The notes under the pieces: model-generated
Seen by the model: the letters and a program-made list of their open reading frames with translations, nothing else
Databases searched by the model: none
What the model was told of the DNA's origin: nothing
In this document: piece after piece, positions 23,601 to 37,300 of the stretch
Numbering within the stretch: position 1 is the first letter of the stretch
How the letters are laid out: the number at the start of each line of letters is the position of its first letter
Program-made: the position numbers and the translations under genes
Assembly: GCA_030062745.1 (NCBI GenBank)
Contig: CP099841.1
Location: 31,798,368 to 31,862,367 of the forward strand
Direction of reading: 5' to 3'
DNA: 64,000 nucleotides
Source of the DNA: Capitulum mitella
Lineage: Eukaryota; Arthropoda; Thecostraca; Pollicipedomorpha; Pollicipedidae

Positions 23601-26600
23601 CGCTGCATCATCCTGTCAAGAGCTTGCCGGGGCCGCGTGCTCGGGGCTGTTCTTCGCCCTCGATCAGAGGCAAACACGTCTTCACGGCAGCCCGTCATGG
23701 CGCCCCACCCGCCCGGCTGATGCCTCCACAGCGGGATCAGACAACCGGCTCACGTCTCCGGCTCCCCTCAGTGGCCAATCACAGGGTTGGAGAGTCCCCA
23801 ATGCGACTCTGGCTCCCTCAGGGGTCAGTCACAGGGTTCGGCAGCCTCTAACACGGCTTCGGCACCCACAGGGGCGGTCACAGGGTTGGAGAGCCCCAAA
23901 ATACGGCTTCGGCACCCTCAGGGGTGGGTCAGACGGTCGGGCTGCCAACAACACGGCTCCGGCAACCGGCACCCTCCCTGTATCGCAGAGTCGACGATAG
24001 TCCGGACTAACCAGTCTTACGACGGGACAACGGGTGTAGAAAACAGACCGCGAGCGCACCGCCGCAAAGGTGTCCACGACCGCGTCTCCTCAGCGTTGGT
24101 CAAGGCCGAGCGGCCAGCTGAGTCGACCGATTTGGCCTGCACTTTCTCACTTCCGGGGCCCAGGACAGCGAAACTGGAACTGGTCACGGGCACGTCAGAC
24201 TCGTCTTGTCATCGGCACGGTACCCGCGTGGACGGGAGTAACAGACTCGGACTACGTGCCACGACGGCCGGCGACGACAAAACGGCAAGTCCCAGCTTGG
24301 GTCAGTAAACTACTGAACGCTGCACGCGAGCGGTCCTTTCCCGTCGGAGGCAGCCAGCAGCGGTCTCAGGCGGCCGTCTGACCACATGCAATACGCCGGG
24401 TTGAACCCGGTCCTGTGCGTGCGAGAGTGGGCCAAGGCCGCCGTTCGGCTTCCAGCCCGAACAGGAGTGCGCGCCTGCGTGGCCGGCGGCCGACAGCGCC
24501 ATGGCGCGCCACGCCTCTCGGGCGCCAGCTGACCGGACAGATTCCCTGGCAGCGCGGTCAAGGCCGGCCGACTCGCCGCCGCGCCGTCCACGCGGCCGTC
24601 AGCGGTGCCACGGGCGCGGCCGCCGCTCGCGTGCCAGTGGACAGCGGACAGCCGCCGACCACCCAGCGGCGCGGCCGCGGCGCCCGGCCCGTCCGTCCCG
24701 GTCCGCGCGGTTCGACCACCGGCGGCGGAGGGGACGCCGCTCAGTCGACTCCGGGGCGGGGAGCACGTCCGGTCACCCAGCGGGTCGGCCGGCCGCCGAC
24801 CCCCGCGTACGGCCGGCCCGGCCAGGGAGCCGGAGTCGCAGCGGCACGACCAGCCGCCGGCTGCAGCGCCAGAGGCCGGGGGCGGGGCACGGGGACACGC
24901 CACACGGGCCGACGCTCGGCGCACAGCCCGCCGCCGTCACGGCTCTCCCCTGTCCGCGGCATCGGCACAGCCCCGTGATGCGGCACCACTTCTCACAACC
25001 GGCTCCCGATGCCGAGCGGCACCGACCCGGGCAGAGCCGAGCCGAGCCGAGCCGAGCCGAGCCGGGTCGGAGCGGGCGGCCGCTGCGGTCGGCCATCCAT
25101 CTGGGGCGGCGGCGGGAGGCCGACAGCGGAGCCGAGCGGCCGGCCGTCAGCGGCCCGGCCCCGCTCCGCTCCAGCCACGGTCGGCAGCGGCAGCGAGCGG
25201 CGACCACGGTCCGCGGTCTGCCCGGACGGACTGCGCCGGACGGCGAACCATCACCAGCCGGCCGCAGAGCCGTGGGAAGACCCAGAGAGCTGGAACTCGT
25301 CCGTAGACACCTCGACATCATTCGTCAGCTAACGACAGTGGGCGTAAGAAGTCGCAAGTTAGGCCCGACTGGACCAAACCACCAGGCGGACGACCCGGTT
25401 CGGCACCAGGCATGTGCTCCCACTTCGGGGGAAATGATTCTGAATCTCACTCACGGCTTGACGAATCGATTCTGATCCTGACTATACACGGTTCTCCTGA
25501 ACTGGATTCATTCCGATTGCCTCAAATGAGCCGAGTCGACTCCAGAATCGATTCTACCACAAACCACTGGATTGGAATGCGCCACTGGAATCCATTTCGA
25601 TTCCGATTCCGTACACAGCCGTGCGATTCAACTCCGCAGTGCAGAAGCTTTAAGTTTCATCGATTCCCATCCTGACCCCAGCCTGTGCGGAATCGATTCC
25701 GGAGTCGACTCTGATTCCGATGGAATCAAGAACAAGTCCGTTCGGCACTTCGTGAGACGACTCAGTGTGCCACGTCACAGTTCGGTCTCCTCACGGGACG
25801 ACTCGATATCTTAACCCGCCAATGACTGGGAGGGATGTTTAGCGCTCCACCCCTATCTCCTGGCGCATATCTTGGATATATCCCAAACGAATAAACGCAG
25901 CATCCTGAAACTTCCTGTGCCTTTTCTCACATCAATTAGGCAAAGTGAGCTTAGGCTTAGGCCAAACTTAGGTCACGTCTCAATGACGTCATGAAGACGA
26001 CCACGTCTTGCGATTCGACGTTCAAGTTTGCTTCATTGTCGTCTCGTTGGTGCTTTTACAATGTATGGTGATTGTGGCTTGCACTGCAAATCGGCATGAC
26101 CTGATAGTTCAGTATGGAGTTCCTTTGATCTCATCCTAGACCCAGTACGTATTTTTAATTTTCCGGGTTTAGTGACAAATACATTCTAGGAAAGAAACTG
26201 AATTAACTGATTTTTGGAAACGGCCAGATACATCATCGAAGCTCCTTGCGACAAACTGCGCGTGCAACCTACGCAGCATTTCTTGCAACGTTGTAATAAT
26301 TTTTCGAAATTTGACCTTTGGTGGCTTTATGAAGATTCCAACTCAACGAGCAAATTCGTGACGTCTGTTTGACGTTATGGATGACCGGTGTGGAGATGTC
26401 GGCCTATGCAATGTTGTGCAACATTCCGTAGAAATGTGCAAATGGGGCAAACTGATTTGCAGGTCATCTAAACATCCCAGATCGAGGTTATTAGCGTGTT
26501 CATGATACTCCGAGTCTGATAACACTAAAATGTTGCAAATTTGCATGTGCACGATAACTGGGGCTATTTCAACGCTTTACGTACCCAATGTTTTTTGTTT

Positions 26601-28342
26601 TTGTTTTAAGTGTCGTTAAGAATCTCCGTGTCAAATAGGCTTGGAAACATGCCTTACATGCCACGTTATGTCAAAGGTCAAATTTGACCCAGCCTTGGCC
26701 TTGCACGACGTATTTTGAGTACCACGACCTTCGGAACGTGGTATTTAAAATATGAGATTACGCGGCCAGAAACACAATGCTGCGCAAACGTTCCTCTCGG
26801 TCTGCTTTTCACTGTGATTAAGCGACTCTGGGGACAGTGGTCGCTTTTCGTGCTCGACCTGACCTGTGGCGTCATCAGCGGCCACAAAAGTAAAACAATG
26901 AATATGTCACAAGACCACAAGGTTCTGTGCCATCGACTGGCGTTTGAATCAACTGAATCGGAAGACTGGTTCTCGAGACAGACGGGGGGGGGGGTAAACG
27001 CCCTGCCCGTCAATGCAAGGTGGCGAAATACCCGTCCATGCCAGGTTAAGCAACGACTTCGTCTCACAGATGATGACGCATTGTGTCACTTAACGTCTCG
27101 GTGTGCCCTGTGACAGCTCAATGCCCCGCGACCACTCGGTATATCACGTAAGCATTAGATGTCTCACGACTCGATATCCGACATGACGACGTGATGTTTG
27201 TCGTACCGTTCCGCTTCCGCTGTAAATCAAACCATCTGCCTGTAACTTCCATTAGAGTGCCGTTCAGTTCAAAAAAGAGCAGAACGCGCCCCAGTGACTC
27301 GTACCATATTTCGAAGTGCCTTTTGATGTCTGAATGACAACAAGACCACGTACTGCGTTACAACCATGGTGAATTCGTACCATCAAGACCTGAGCGATGT
27401 AAAGCATCAAGCTGATCAGATCGGACCGCCTTCAACTTCCACTGACTCGTGTAGGATGCTGGTATCCAGCCAAGGAATCGCCCCGATCGGAATTCTCATG
27501 CGTTTTCTCGCCGCCAAAGCCGGCAGCGATTACGGAAGGTGGAATAGGGGCCAGCAGCCATAGCAGTGCCAACTGGAGGCACACGGCCGAACAATCGACC
27601 AGCAGCGTGAAGCAGGTGTCGCTTGGGTGGAGATCTCGGAAATCCGGCGAACCAGTGCATCGAAATCCAAGTCATAAGGATCATAGGATCATTCCAGACG
27701 GGGGTTGTGCCGCTCGTTTTGCACAAGAGGGTTCTGCCGCCCACCAATCCTTCCGGCACGCTGAAGCACTGAGAGAGAGAGGGAGGGGGGGACAGTCGCC
27801 AAGTTTCTTTCCAGCAACGGTGACGTCGCCGGGAGCTGGTTGCACCTCGCCCAGCCTTGGGTCGCTCTATATGAATCATTCAGCGGACCGAAGCCAGACA
27901 GCCGCACTCCTCGGCAGGGCCCACCAGCTCCCGACGACCAAGGCCGCCGCCGGCACAGCGCCGACACAGCGCCGACACAGCGCCGTCAGAACAGAACAGC
28001 CCAACAGGGAGGCGGTCGTCCGTGCTCGGTCGGCACAGCCGGCGCACGGTGCGGCTGACAGCACTGCATTCTCAGGCAGAACAGGTGGCGACAGAAGTCT
28101 TCACAGGCGGTCGTCGGCCGCTTCGCGCAATCCTCCGGGGCAAAGTTCGCTCAGCCCGGATGCTTTCAAGGAACCGATGCCAGGTACTTCTGATAGGTAC
28201 TGTCTGAACTCGCGCACTCAAAGAGCAGGCTACTGATGCATGTCGATTATCAGCGGATTTCTGCACTGCAATGGGACACTGGAAGCCAGATGGGCCAATG
28301 GGAGGCCATGTCTCAGGCGGCCTGGAGTATGGTGATTCAATA

Positions 28343-28389
<47 letters not shown>

Positions 28390-31300
28390 TACGTACACAA
28401 TGAGGTTAATAGTTACTTGTAACTGCGCGACTAGAACGTGCCAAAAGCACTGTGAAAGCACACGCATGTTAGCGGTTGTCAAATTCATCGACAACCAGCC
28501 ATGTTCGAGAAAACAGCGCGCCGCAGAATGTTAAAAATTAGCTCCATCAGAGAAGGCAAACGCTTTTATCGAAAGCGCACTCAGACTCAAGCGTTAGCTC
28601 GGTATTCACACCGAGTCAACGAAACATCCCGCCACAAACCAGTGGACGACGTGTGTCCATGGCAGCCGAGCCAGCGCTTTACATGATCTGCAACGCAAGA
28701 CCTCAAATGACGCGGTACGTATAGAACATAAAGCTTTGGCAATGACTCTCCAACAAATGTGGCTTTAAACAAAAACATCACCAGACTGTACAGACTTACA
28801 ATCAGGTGTTCACAAGCCAAATAAAAACGTCCACCACTTTCACATCGTTTAACGACCACGACCTGCGTGAGAAACATTCGAGCTGGCACGCACTGGCCGA
28901 ACCACCCTCGGTCGGGGTCAAGGTCATCCGACCGACATCGACCGACAGCCCCATCCCTCAGGGCACGGCCCGGCCAGTGGCCGTCGACGGAAACAGTTTC
29001 AGCTTTCCCACCGCCGGCCCGAGGCGTTCCGTTCACACTGGCTCGGCCGTTCCGGTCCGCTGGAGTTCTGCTCGCCGTTCACACCGGCGGCGGCCGGCGT
29101 CCTCGGCGGCCACCGTCGGACGGTCCGAGAACGTCAGGCGACCACGGGGCCGCGCGAGCCGAGCTTCATCTGGCTTCCGCAGCGCACGGCGGTATCCGGT
29201 CAGGTTGACTCAGACGTACGCAGCCCCCACAGGTCGCACTCCGCGGCCCCACAAGCGCCGGCCCGCCCGTCACACGCCGGTGGGAGAGGATGGGAGGCCT
29301 GTCCAGTCGATTTCCTGAGGCATCCTACTGATATAACGCAACTAGAGGGAAGAACCACCGGCGCTCAGGCTGGCTGGCAGTAGCGTCAGCGCAGCTGTAT
29401 GTGAGGGGAAGCGATATGATGCTGACTGGTTCCACAGCCGCTGAGCACTGGGAAAGTTCAAAACTGGGCAGAACTGTCGCCGAAATGCAACGCTCCTCGG
29501 CAGCCAGACATTCACTCCCTCGCCCCAGAGCGGCTTCACATTTCTGCTAAGGGTTCTCAAACGCACTGATAGCATTATCGGCGATTTCTGCACTGACAAA
29601 CAAATCGAACTGGTCGTGGATGTCCTTCAAACCAGTGGACCATGAAAACTCAACGAAAGACAAGAACCGACAAACAGTTCACGGTCGAGAGATAACAACT
29701 GACGTCATTTGAACAGCTCCAATCATCGTATCAGCCCACAATCATTCTGCATCAAACATTTCACATGATACCGTTGGCTGGCAAACACAAAGGGAGTTCT
29801 GAACCTACTGCGTGCCACTAGTCATAAATAAGCTTCAAATGATGGCCATTCCCGGACAATTCATCAAAGAACATTCAAGCACAAAGGAACCGATTATTGC
29901 TGCCCGGCTCAGTGCCGCCGCAAGGTCAAATTCCACCAAACGGCGGTGACTTCGCATCCTCCACTCGATTTCAAACCTCGCTCGGACCGAACGTCTGCCA
30001 TCGATTGTGGCCGTTGAGATATTTCCTCCGTCTTCTGAGATCCCATGTCAAAGCTGTCGACAGCCCGCTGACCTCACGTGTCGGTGATTCCACAGTACAA
30101 AACACTCCGGACACAGGGCCATGAAGTGATGGCGCCGCCCTCTGTTGCGACAGCGTGGAGACGACGACGGAGGCGGCGGCGGCGGCAAACCAGGATGGTG
30201 GGACTATGCGCAACTCCATGCATCTCCTCTACACACGTCACGAAAACGGCACGCGGATGACGCACCAATGGGGTGGAACTCGTCGGGCCCGTCTGTCTGT
30301 CTCCATCTCATTTAGCCCCAAGCACGCAGTGCACGATGACCAGGGGAAAATCACGTTCTGGACGGACAATGGAGAAACGCAGAGGACGAATTAAGTCGGA
30401 AGTCAGGGGTTATGAAGAATGCAGCGGAGCGGAACAAACAATGCTGACGGGAAAGGAGTTCAGACCGGATAACAATCAGAGTCTCGTAGGAACGAGCATA
30501 ACGGTCGCAAAGAAAAGGAGACAAAGGAAATGCTACTGAACAGCAGCCACTGAGCAAGACGTCAAATCATACGCGGTCTGAGACCACTGACGAAAACCAC
30601 AACGTCAGAACACGTAGTGCAAACGTCTGAGACGATGCCATCACTCAGACGCTTAGCGAACGATTTTATGGTGCCCGAAGGTCATCGAAAGCGGAGGATG
30701 ATTTCTCATCCGAGCGCTCTGCGGGCGCCGGTAGCAAGAGGAGGATCACGGGTCCGACGATGGCCAGGTGCTATTTGACAGCCAGCACCGCTCAGACGGG
30801 TCCGTTCCAGCCGGTTTGCGAGCGACGTTGGCGCGGACAGCGCGCCTACCAAAACCCCGAGATTCCGGTATTCAAGGGCGCGCGTACTTCAACACAAGAT
30901 GAAGTGCGTGCGAAAGCTTCCGCTCGATACAGAGAGGGCGTATACAAGCTTTTAAGAGCAAGCTAACGCCGAGGGAGCAGAACATTTAACAAGATTAAAG
31001 GTGTACGGACATGCACAACGCCCATTCTGTGTGGGGTTGAGTCTGGGCATCAATCAATGACGTATTGTGGGTGAAATGCAATAAATATACCCAAACCAAA
31101 TACCCACAATGCGGAAGCATGACATCAAGCGTCACGAACCCAAAAAACGGGAGCTGTCACGAACAGCTGCAATCAACGCATAATACAGCCAGCCATCACT
31201 ACGTTGCCAGCCTGCAGCCCCAGCCTCAAACAGGAACGCCCAACAAAAATTCCCCCGTCCACCACCTCTTCGCCCCTTTCCCGAACAGCTCCGCCCAGAT

Positions 31301-34300
31301 CAGTGAGCCCCAATCGGGGCTGACAGCGCCGCTCTGTATATAGGCGTCAGTCCGCCATCACGATCCCGGATACGGGAACCGGCTGGCCATCGGACGGCGA
31401 CATGTCACGCGGCCGCGCTCCGCCGCCTGCGCCGTCCGGCCGCCGGCCGCCGCCGCCGCCGGCGACGAGTCCACTGCACGCAGGCCCCGGACGCCCCGCG
31501 GAGGACGCCGACGGCGCTCACGCACCGCGCGGCATTTGCGTGCGACGGCGACGCAGTGACGGCCGGCACCCGGACAGCGAGGCCAGCGACAGTGGTGAGG
31601 GATCGCCCCTACCGTGTCCGGTAGCGCTACGTAACATATGCATTTTTGTCAGCATGCTGAGTACAGGATTGCCGTAGAGTCGGGAGGTGGAGGCAAACAC
31701 CGCACGGCGGGGGAGGGGAGAACCGTCGCAGTAATGGGGGGACGGGGAGGGGCGCCAGTCGCTTGATCCATCCTGATCACGCACACGACATACGTGGGCA
31801 TGGAACAACGTGTCCATTAATCAGGGGTGCTCTCAGCACCAATAACAAGGATAAATGTACCTTCAGCCTACCAGCGCGCACACAAAAAAACGCGCTTGGG
31901 TAGCGGAAACACCAAAGCAAAACGTATGCAATAATGGAACGGTCGAAAAGAGGAACCTACGCTATTAACAATGATAAGAAAGGTACGATGATACCTTTGA
32001 AACGATTATTGGTTAATCCCAAATTTCTTTAAGCGCAACCCTCGTTTCGGGAATTCCAAAAGGCGGCAATCTCCAAGTTTGCCTCAAAGGCCTCAAAAAG
32101 TCGCATTAGCACGACTTAACATTCGATTCATGTACCTTGAAAAAGGAGGAAAGAAATCATCGGTATTCTTTTCCCCCGGCAAAAGTTCTTTCACAACCAA
32201 TGCTCGGGGACAGACCACTTCGTGATTTTCGCCCTGCCGTCAGTATGCTGTCCACCTCGGCGTCCGTACCGTAAGTCCAATTCGGTGGAAACATGCAACA
32301 AATGCAACTGAAATAATGACAACGCACTGGCACGATAAAGAACGGTGGAAACTTCTCGGGTGTGATTTGCCAATCTTTGACTGAAACGGAGAACTGTCAG
32401 GCGTTGGACAATAGTAGCGAGTATTTTCCTGGATTTTTTTGCATTGCGTACTTACGAAACGGCCAACGGTCTTGGCAATGAGACAATGGCATTATCTACT
32501 TTTCTAGATCTGTTTTTTGGGTTGCGTACCTTAAATGCACAAGAGTGCCTATCAAATGCTTTACGTTTGTCAGACGTTTTGATGTATTGTCCATATCGCA
32601 GGGCAGGCTGATGTTGAACCAGTGGCGGCCGCAGGAAGTCAGCACGGTCGGGGGACACTGCGTGAGTCGACACACCTGGCGGACACGCAGAATTCGGTCG
32701 GGGGCGCTGTACGGGAACGCCGAAGCAGGGAAGCCACACAACTACCCGATCCGGAGAAGAGGGGCACGGAGCACGTTAGCCCACGGTCACCGGCGCCCTG
32801 CATCTACCCGTTCAGTGAGAGTGACGCTGTTAGGTCGCCGTGACTAATGCGGTCCGGTCCGGTCCGGTCCGCGCAGGAGCGGGTTCCCGCGGGCCCGAGT
32901 CGTGACGCCGCCCGGCGCCGGGCCGGCCGGCTCTCCGCTGCCGGCCTGCAGCCGCCAGCCGCAGTCAGCTGACGCCTCAGCTGGCGGTGCCGCAGACGGG
33001 CCGCAGAAATGGCGCCCGTGAGACGCGGCCGGAGCGGCGGCCGGCGGACGGCGGACGGCAGGCGGCCGCGCCCGCACGTGCACGGTGTCAGGCGGCATAC
33101 CGCCCGGGCCGGCCGTCTCCGCTCCGGTGTCGGCCGCGCGGGCACTATCTCCCGCCGACGACAATACCATGCGGGTCCGCTTACGGCTGCCGTTTCGAAT
33201 GTCCAGCATTCGGACGCGGGTGGTCGGACTGCGGTGTCGGCGCGCTCCGCCGCCGCCGGCTGGGCTCGGCAGGAAGTGGCCCGCCGTCGAAACCGGAACG
33301 CACCGGTGCGGCACGCGCGCACCGCGAATCGACGGCTCGGCGCGGAACTGGCAGCGATCGAAAAGGCCTGGGGCGGCCACCGCCGTCGCGAGTCGGGCAC
33401 TCGGCTGGGGCTGCCAGCCACTCAGGTGGATCCTCCCTATCGACGGCCCCGTATCAGCTGGCCGAAAAGCAGACCACATCGATCCAACCGGCGACCCCGG
33501 CACGAAACGATGACCCGGCGGCCGGCTCGCTGCCAACGGTGGGACGGGGGCTGAACGGCCCCGGCGGCGCGACGGCCGGCGGTGGAACGAACCGTCACAC
33601 ATGGGCGACAGCACGGGTGAGGACAGCCGGCAGAGGCCCGCGCTGGTGCAGTCCGGCGGTGTCCGAGAATGCGGGAGCCAGTCGGTGTCCGGTGGTTACG
33701 GAGCCGTATGTCCCGCAAGACGACCGACTTACTGGCGCCCGATGGACGACAGACTGTCACGTGGACGACAGGCCCGCAGGACAGGAGCCTGACTGTGTTC
33801 AGTGGGACGGCACGCTGACGATATCCGGTGGGGCGACCCGTTGTTTCCCGTGGGACGACAGGCTGCGCGTCCTGTGGGCGGTAGGCTGCCCAAGCCCAGC
33901 GGCACGGCAGGCTGACCGGTCTGGTCGGAAAACAGTCCATGTCCGGCGGGACGGCAGGCTGACGATGACCAGCAGCACGGCAGGCCGAATGCGTGCAGCG
34001 GGACGGCAGGCCGACGGGAGGCCGGCGGGACGACAGCCACGTCCGGTGGGACCGCCGCCGCCGACGTGGCGCGCGCCGGGCCAACGACCGTCGGCCGGCG
34101 CGGCGCGCCGTTTGCCGCTCTGCCGCCGGACGCGGCCGTTCGAGCGTGGAGACCGCCTCTCGCCGCCGCCACCAGCTGGGAGGCGACCGCCGCGGCGGCG
34201 GCGGCGGCGGCCCGGCGCCTGTCAGCACCGGCGCTGGTAATCCAGCCATCACGGCAGTGCCGGCCAGCTCGCGCTGCGACGCGGGCCCCCCGGACCGCCC

Positions 34301-37300
34301 CGCGCCACGGTCCAGCCCGCGCGACAGTCCGGAACTAGGGCGGCGACCGTCAGACCTCCGCCGGCCGGTGGCAGGAGAGGACCGCCGGCAGGGCTGGCCG
34401 GGAGCCGTCGCCACGGCCATAGCCACGGCCGTCTCCGAGACCGGAGCACTGCCTCTGCGGCCCGGCACCGGGCCGGCGGCCCCCCGTCCCGGCCTCAGCG
34501 GACGGCAACACGGGCCCGCGCGCAGCGGCTAAACCGGTCGTTACATCGTCCGCGCGCTCCAATGTCGTCAGGCGGAGCTGATCCGCCGGGCCGTGCGTTA
34601 AGGCCGCACTGCCGACCGGCCGGCCGGCGGCCGCCTCTGGCCGCCTGGCCTCAGACCGGGCAGCGCTGTAGTTATAGCCTGGATTGGTCATTCCGCATGG
34701 AGCCATTCCAGCTGCAACGTTTTCCCTGGCTGCCCGGCTGCGGCCATCTGTTTCCCGTCCGCTGCTGATGGCGCGTCGTTTATCACCACCTTCCTATATC
34801 CCGACGAGACCACCTGAGCGGTACAGAGGGCTCCTGGATGATTCAAAGGGGGCAGCTGCATCATTCAATGAACACACTAATGATTCAAAGTAGACGCCCG
34901 GGTGATTCAAAGGAGTTCCTGGTGATGCGACAACGGCAACGAAACCACGCCACAGAGGCACCTCTCTGATCCCAACAGGCCGCTGGCAGCGCGCACAATG
35001 CCGAACGATGACGTCACGCCATGGGCCACTCGGGCCGGTTATCGCATAGGGAGCGATAGCGCGCAGTAGTGGGCCACCGCGGCGCCGCCGACAATGGCCC
35101 GCCTGACCTCACGTGTCCGCACGGCTCACTGTGAACGGCGCCAGGACGATCGCCCGAGGCTCAGTCGACTTCCAGCGAATTTAACCGCCGCACGGAAGGC
35201 GCCAAGCCTTTGCTCAGCGACAAGCTTTGTGGATGCCAGCATGTGTTTTCGCGAGGCGGCGTGCCTACATGTAAAACTCATTATCGAAATGGTCCGGCCC
35301 GGGTTCCGTTTGCCGTGAGCGTCTCAGAACGCTAAAATGGGGCGCAACAACTCCAGCCGGACGACAGATACGAGCGATTTATCATCACGACCGGCCGCTG
35401 CCGGCCGGCCGGGCACCACGCGCCGCTGGCGGCGAGGTGGCGGCGGCCGGCCCGGCGCCGGCGGCACTCACCGTGCGTGCCGATCTGCCGGTAAAACCTG
35501 TACTCCAGGTGCAGCTGGGGCGCTTTCGATTTCATCGGCTCCTGAGGACACGTCAGGGCGAACGTCAGCAGACGGGGACGTCAGCACGAACGTCAGCCGA
35601 CGGCTACGTCAGGGCGTCAGCACGCAAACGCGTCAGGACGAACGTCAGCAGATGGACACGTCAGGACGACCGTCAGCAGGTGGACACGTCAGCACAAACG
35701 TCAGCCAGTGGACACGTCAGAACGAACGTCAGATAGCGGTCACGTCAGGACGAGCGTCAGCAGACGGTCACGTGAAGATGAACGTCAACCAGCAAAGACG
35801 TCAGGACGAGCGTCAGCAGACGGCCACGTCAGGATGAACAACAGGCGGAAACATTCGCAAGAACGTCAGCCGGCGAGACCAGCGGCGAGCAGGCCGAAGG
35901 AATTCCCCGCCCTTTCCCCAACTGGGCGGCTCATCCCAGCGATAGGCAGCAGCCGACAGCAGAACCTCGGGAGGGGGGGGAGGGAGGCAAGGTGATCTTG
36001 TGATGTCCCAGCTGATCGCAACACCGCACCTTCATCTCAACATCACACATTTTCCCACGTACATCGGCGCTCGCGCCAGTGATAAGCCCAACTTCAACGA
36101 TGCGGTTAGCGTCGGTTCACAGCGCCGCGGCGCCCGTCTTCTGGGACACACTGTTCCCATTTTTGAGCCAACGTTATCTCCGACGGAAAACAGCGACGAC
36201 AGGCGACCGGCGAAAAGCATCATCAGCAACCCCTCCCCCGCACACACCCGCCCGTGCACCGCGGCTATCTCGGGCATGACCAGCCACGCTTCGTTAAAAC
36301 TGAGAGCAGCGAGCCCCTGGACTCGCAGGTAAAGAGGGAACGACAAGGGATGGGTGTGGATGGGGTAGCACAAGCACTCCGCACGCTCGGCCCTCGGACA
36401 CGAGGTCGCACGATGACGTGGGAAGGGTCCACGTCATCACGGCCGACTACAACGTGGCACATGTGAACGCGGCTTGCCATACAGTGATGCTAATTACATC
36501 ACAACTTTAACAACCGTCCGTCATCATTAAAGCCCAAACAAAGTGGTCAAAATAATGCTGTGAGGAAAACAAAACAGACCAGAACCATACCACGGAACAG
36601 AAACCGCACAAAGTCCAACAAGTTTTTCTTTCTGGGTGTCTCATGAGACTGGAGACCGTGTCATTGCGTCTGACACTCAATCACAAAAACAAAATGAAAG
36701 TTACTGAGCATTTCAGTGCACAATGTAAAATAAGGAAACACCGCAAACACAAGCGTTAGGTAGAAAACTAAAGATGTGACAAGTTTTATGTCGCGCGCAA
36801 ATCTGTCGTACACATGGCTTGAAACGTTGCCTGATATACCCCCGATTTGCACACAAAGCTTGATTGCGGTGTTGACGACACTTACGCAGTAAACACTGCC
36901 TTCACAGCGTCAGCTGTTAATGCGCGGTTAGAAGGCAGTCTTCAGCCGGCACGTGTCGGACATACCAAGTGATTCACGCCCAGTAGCAAAGTCGTTATTC
37001 AAGTGGCAAGGTCCGGTGACTCAGGAGGCAGGAGCATCGGCCTTAGTCATGTTTGCAATGGAGATATAAAAAAGAAACTGGACGGATGGATGGACTGCAG
37101 GTTTCTGGCCCTTTTGTGGACACCCTTACCGGTTACCCCAACATCTCAAGACGGTTCTTCAAGCGCCATGCGCAACAGTGCTCAGCAAACAGTGCAACCT
37201 CGTTGCATAGCAAAAGACGACACGCCGAGATAAGTCAAGGAGGAAATGAACTGCACAGAATGCATGATTCCAAACAAGCTTTTTCTAATGCTGGACAGGG

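Larger units (their letters stand above)
22693..35471 (-). other. CK1 gamma intron 2 (12.8 kb)
   Basis: The largest intron. It holds a minisatellite at 23750-23975, a (GAGCC)n run, a GATTC-rich block (25430-25800), a TTAA-flanked MITE candidate (25815-27045), an (ACGC)n microsatellite (28342-28389) and a very GC-rich block with a degenerate repeat (about 32850-34700). 28400-32800 shows nothing recognised. The long frames on both strands at 24300-25500 and 32800-34550 are not supported as genes. Confidence 0.75.

Noticed and set aside
24310..25475. Overlapping frames up to 324 codons on both strands
   Set aside because: Same GC-composition effect, including a (GAGCC)n repeat. No splice-site-bounded conserved segment was seen.
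32987..34240. 417-codon plus-strand frame in GC-rich DNA, with overlapping 343- and 256-codon minus-strand frames
   Set aside because: All lie within CK1 gamma intron 2. Several frames are open at once on both strands, composition is biased to Arg/Pro/Gly/Ala and no domain is recognisable. CpG-rich DNA lacks stop codons by composition.
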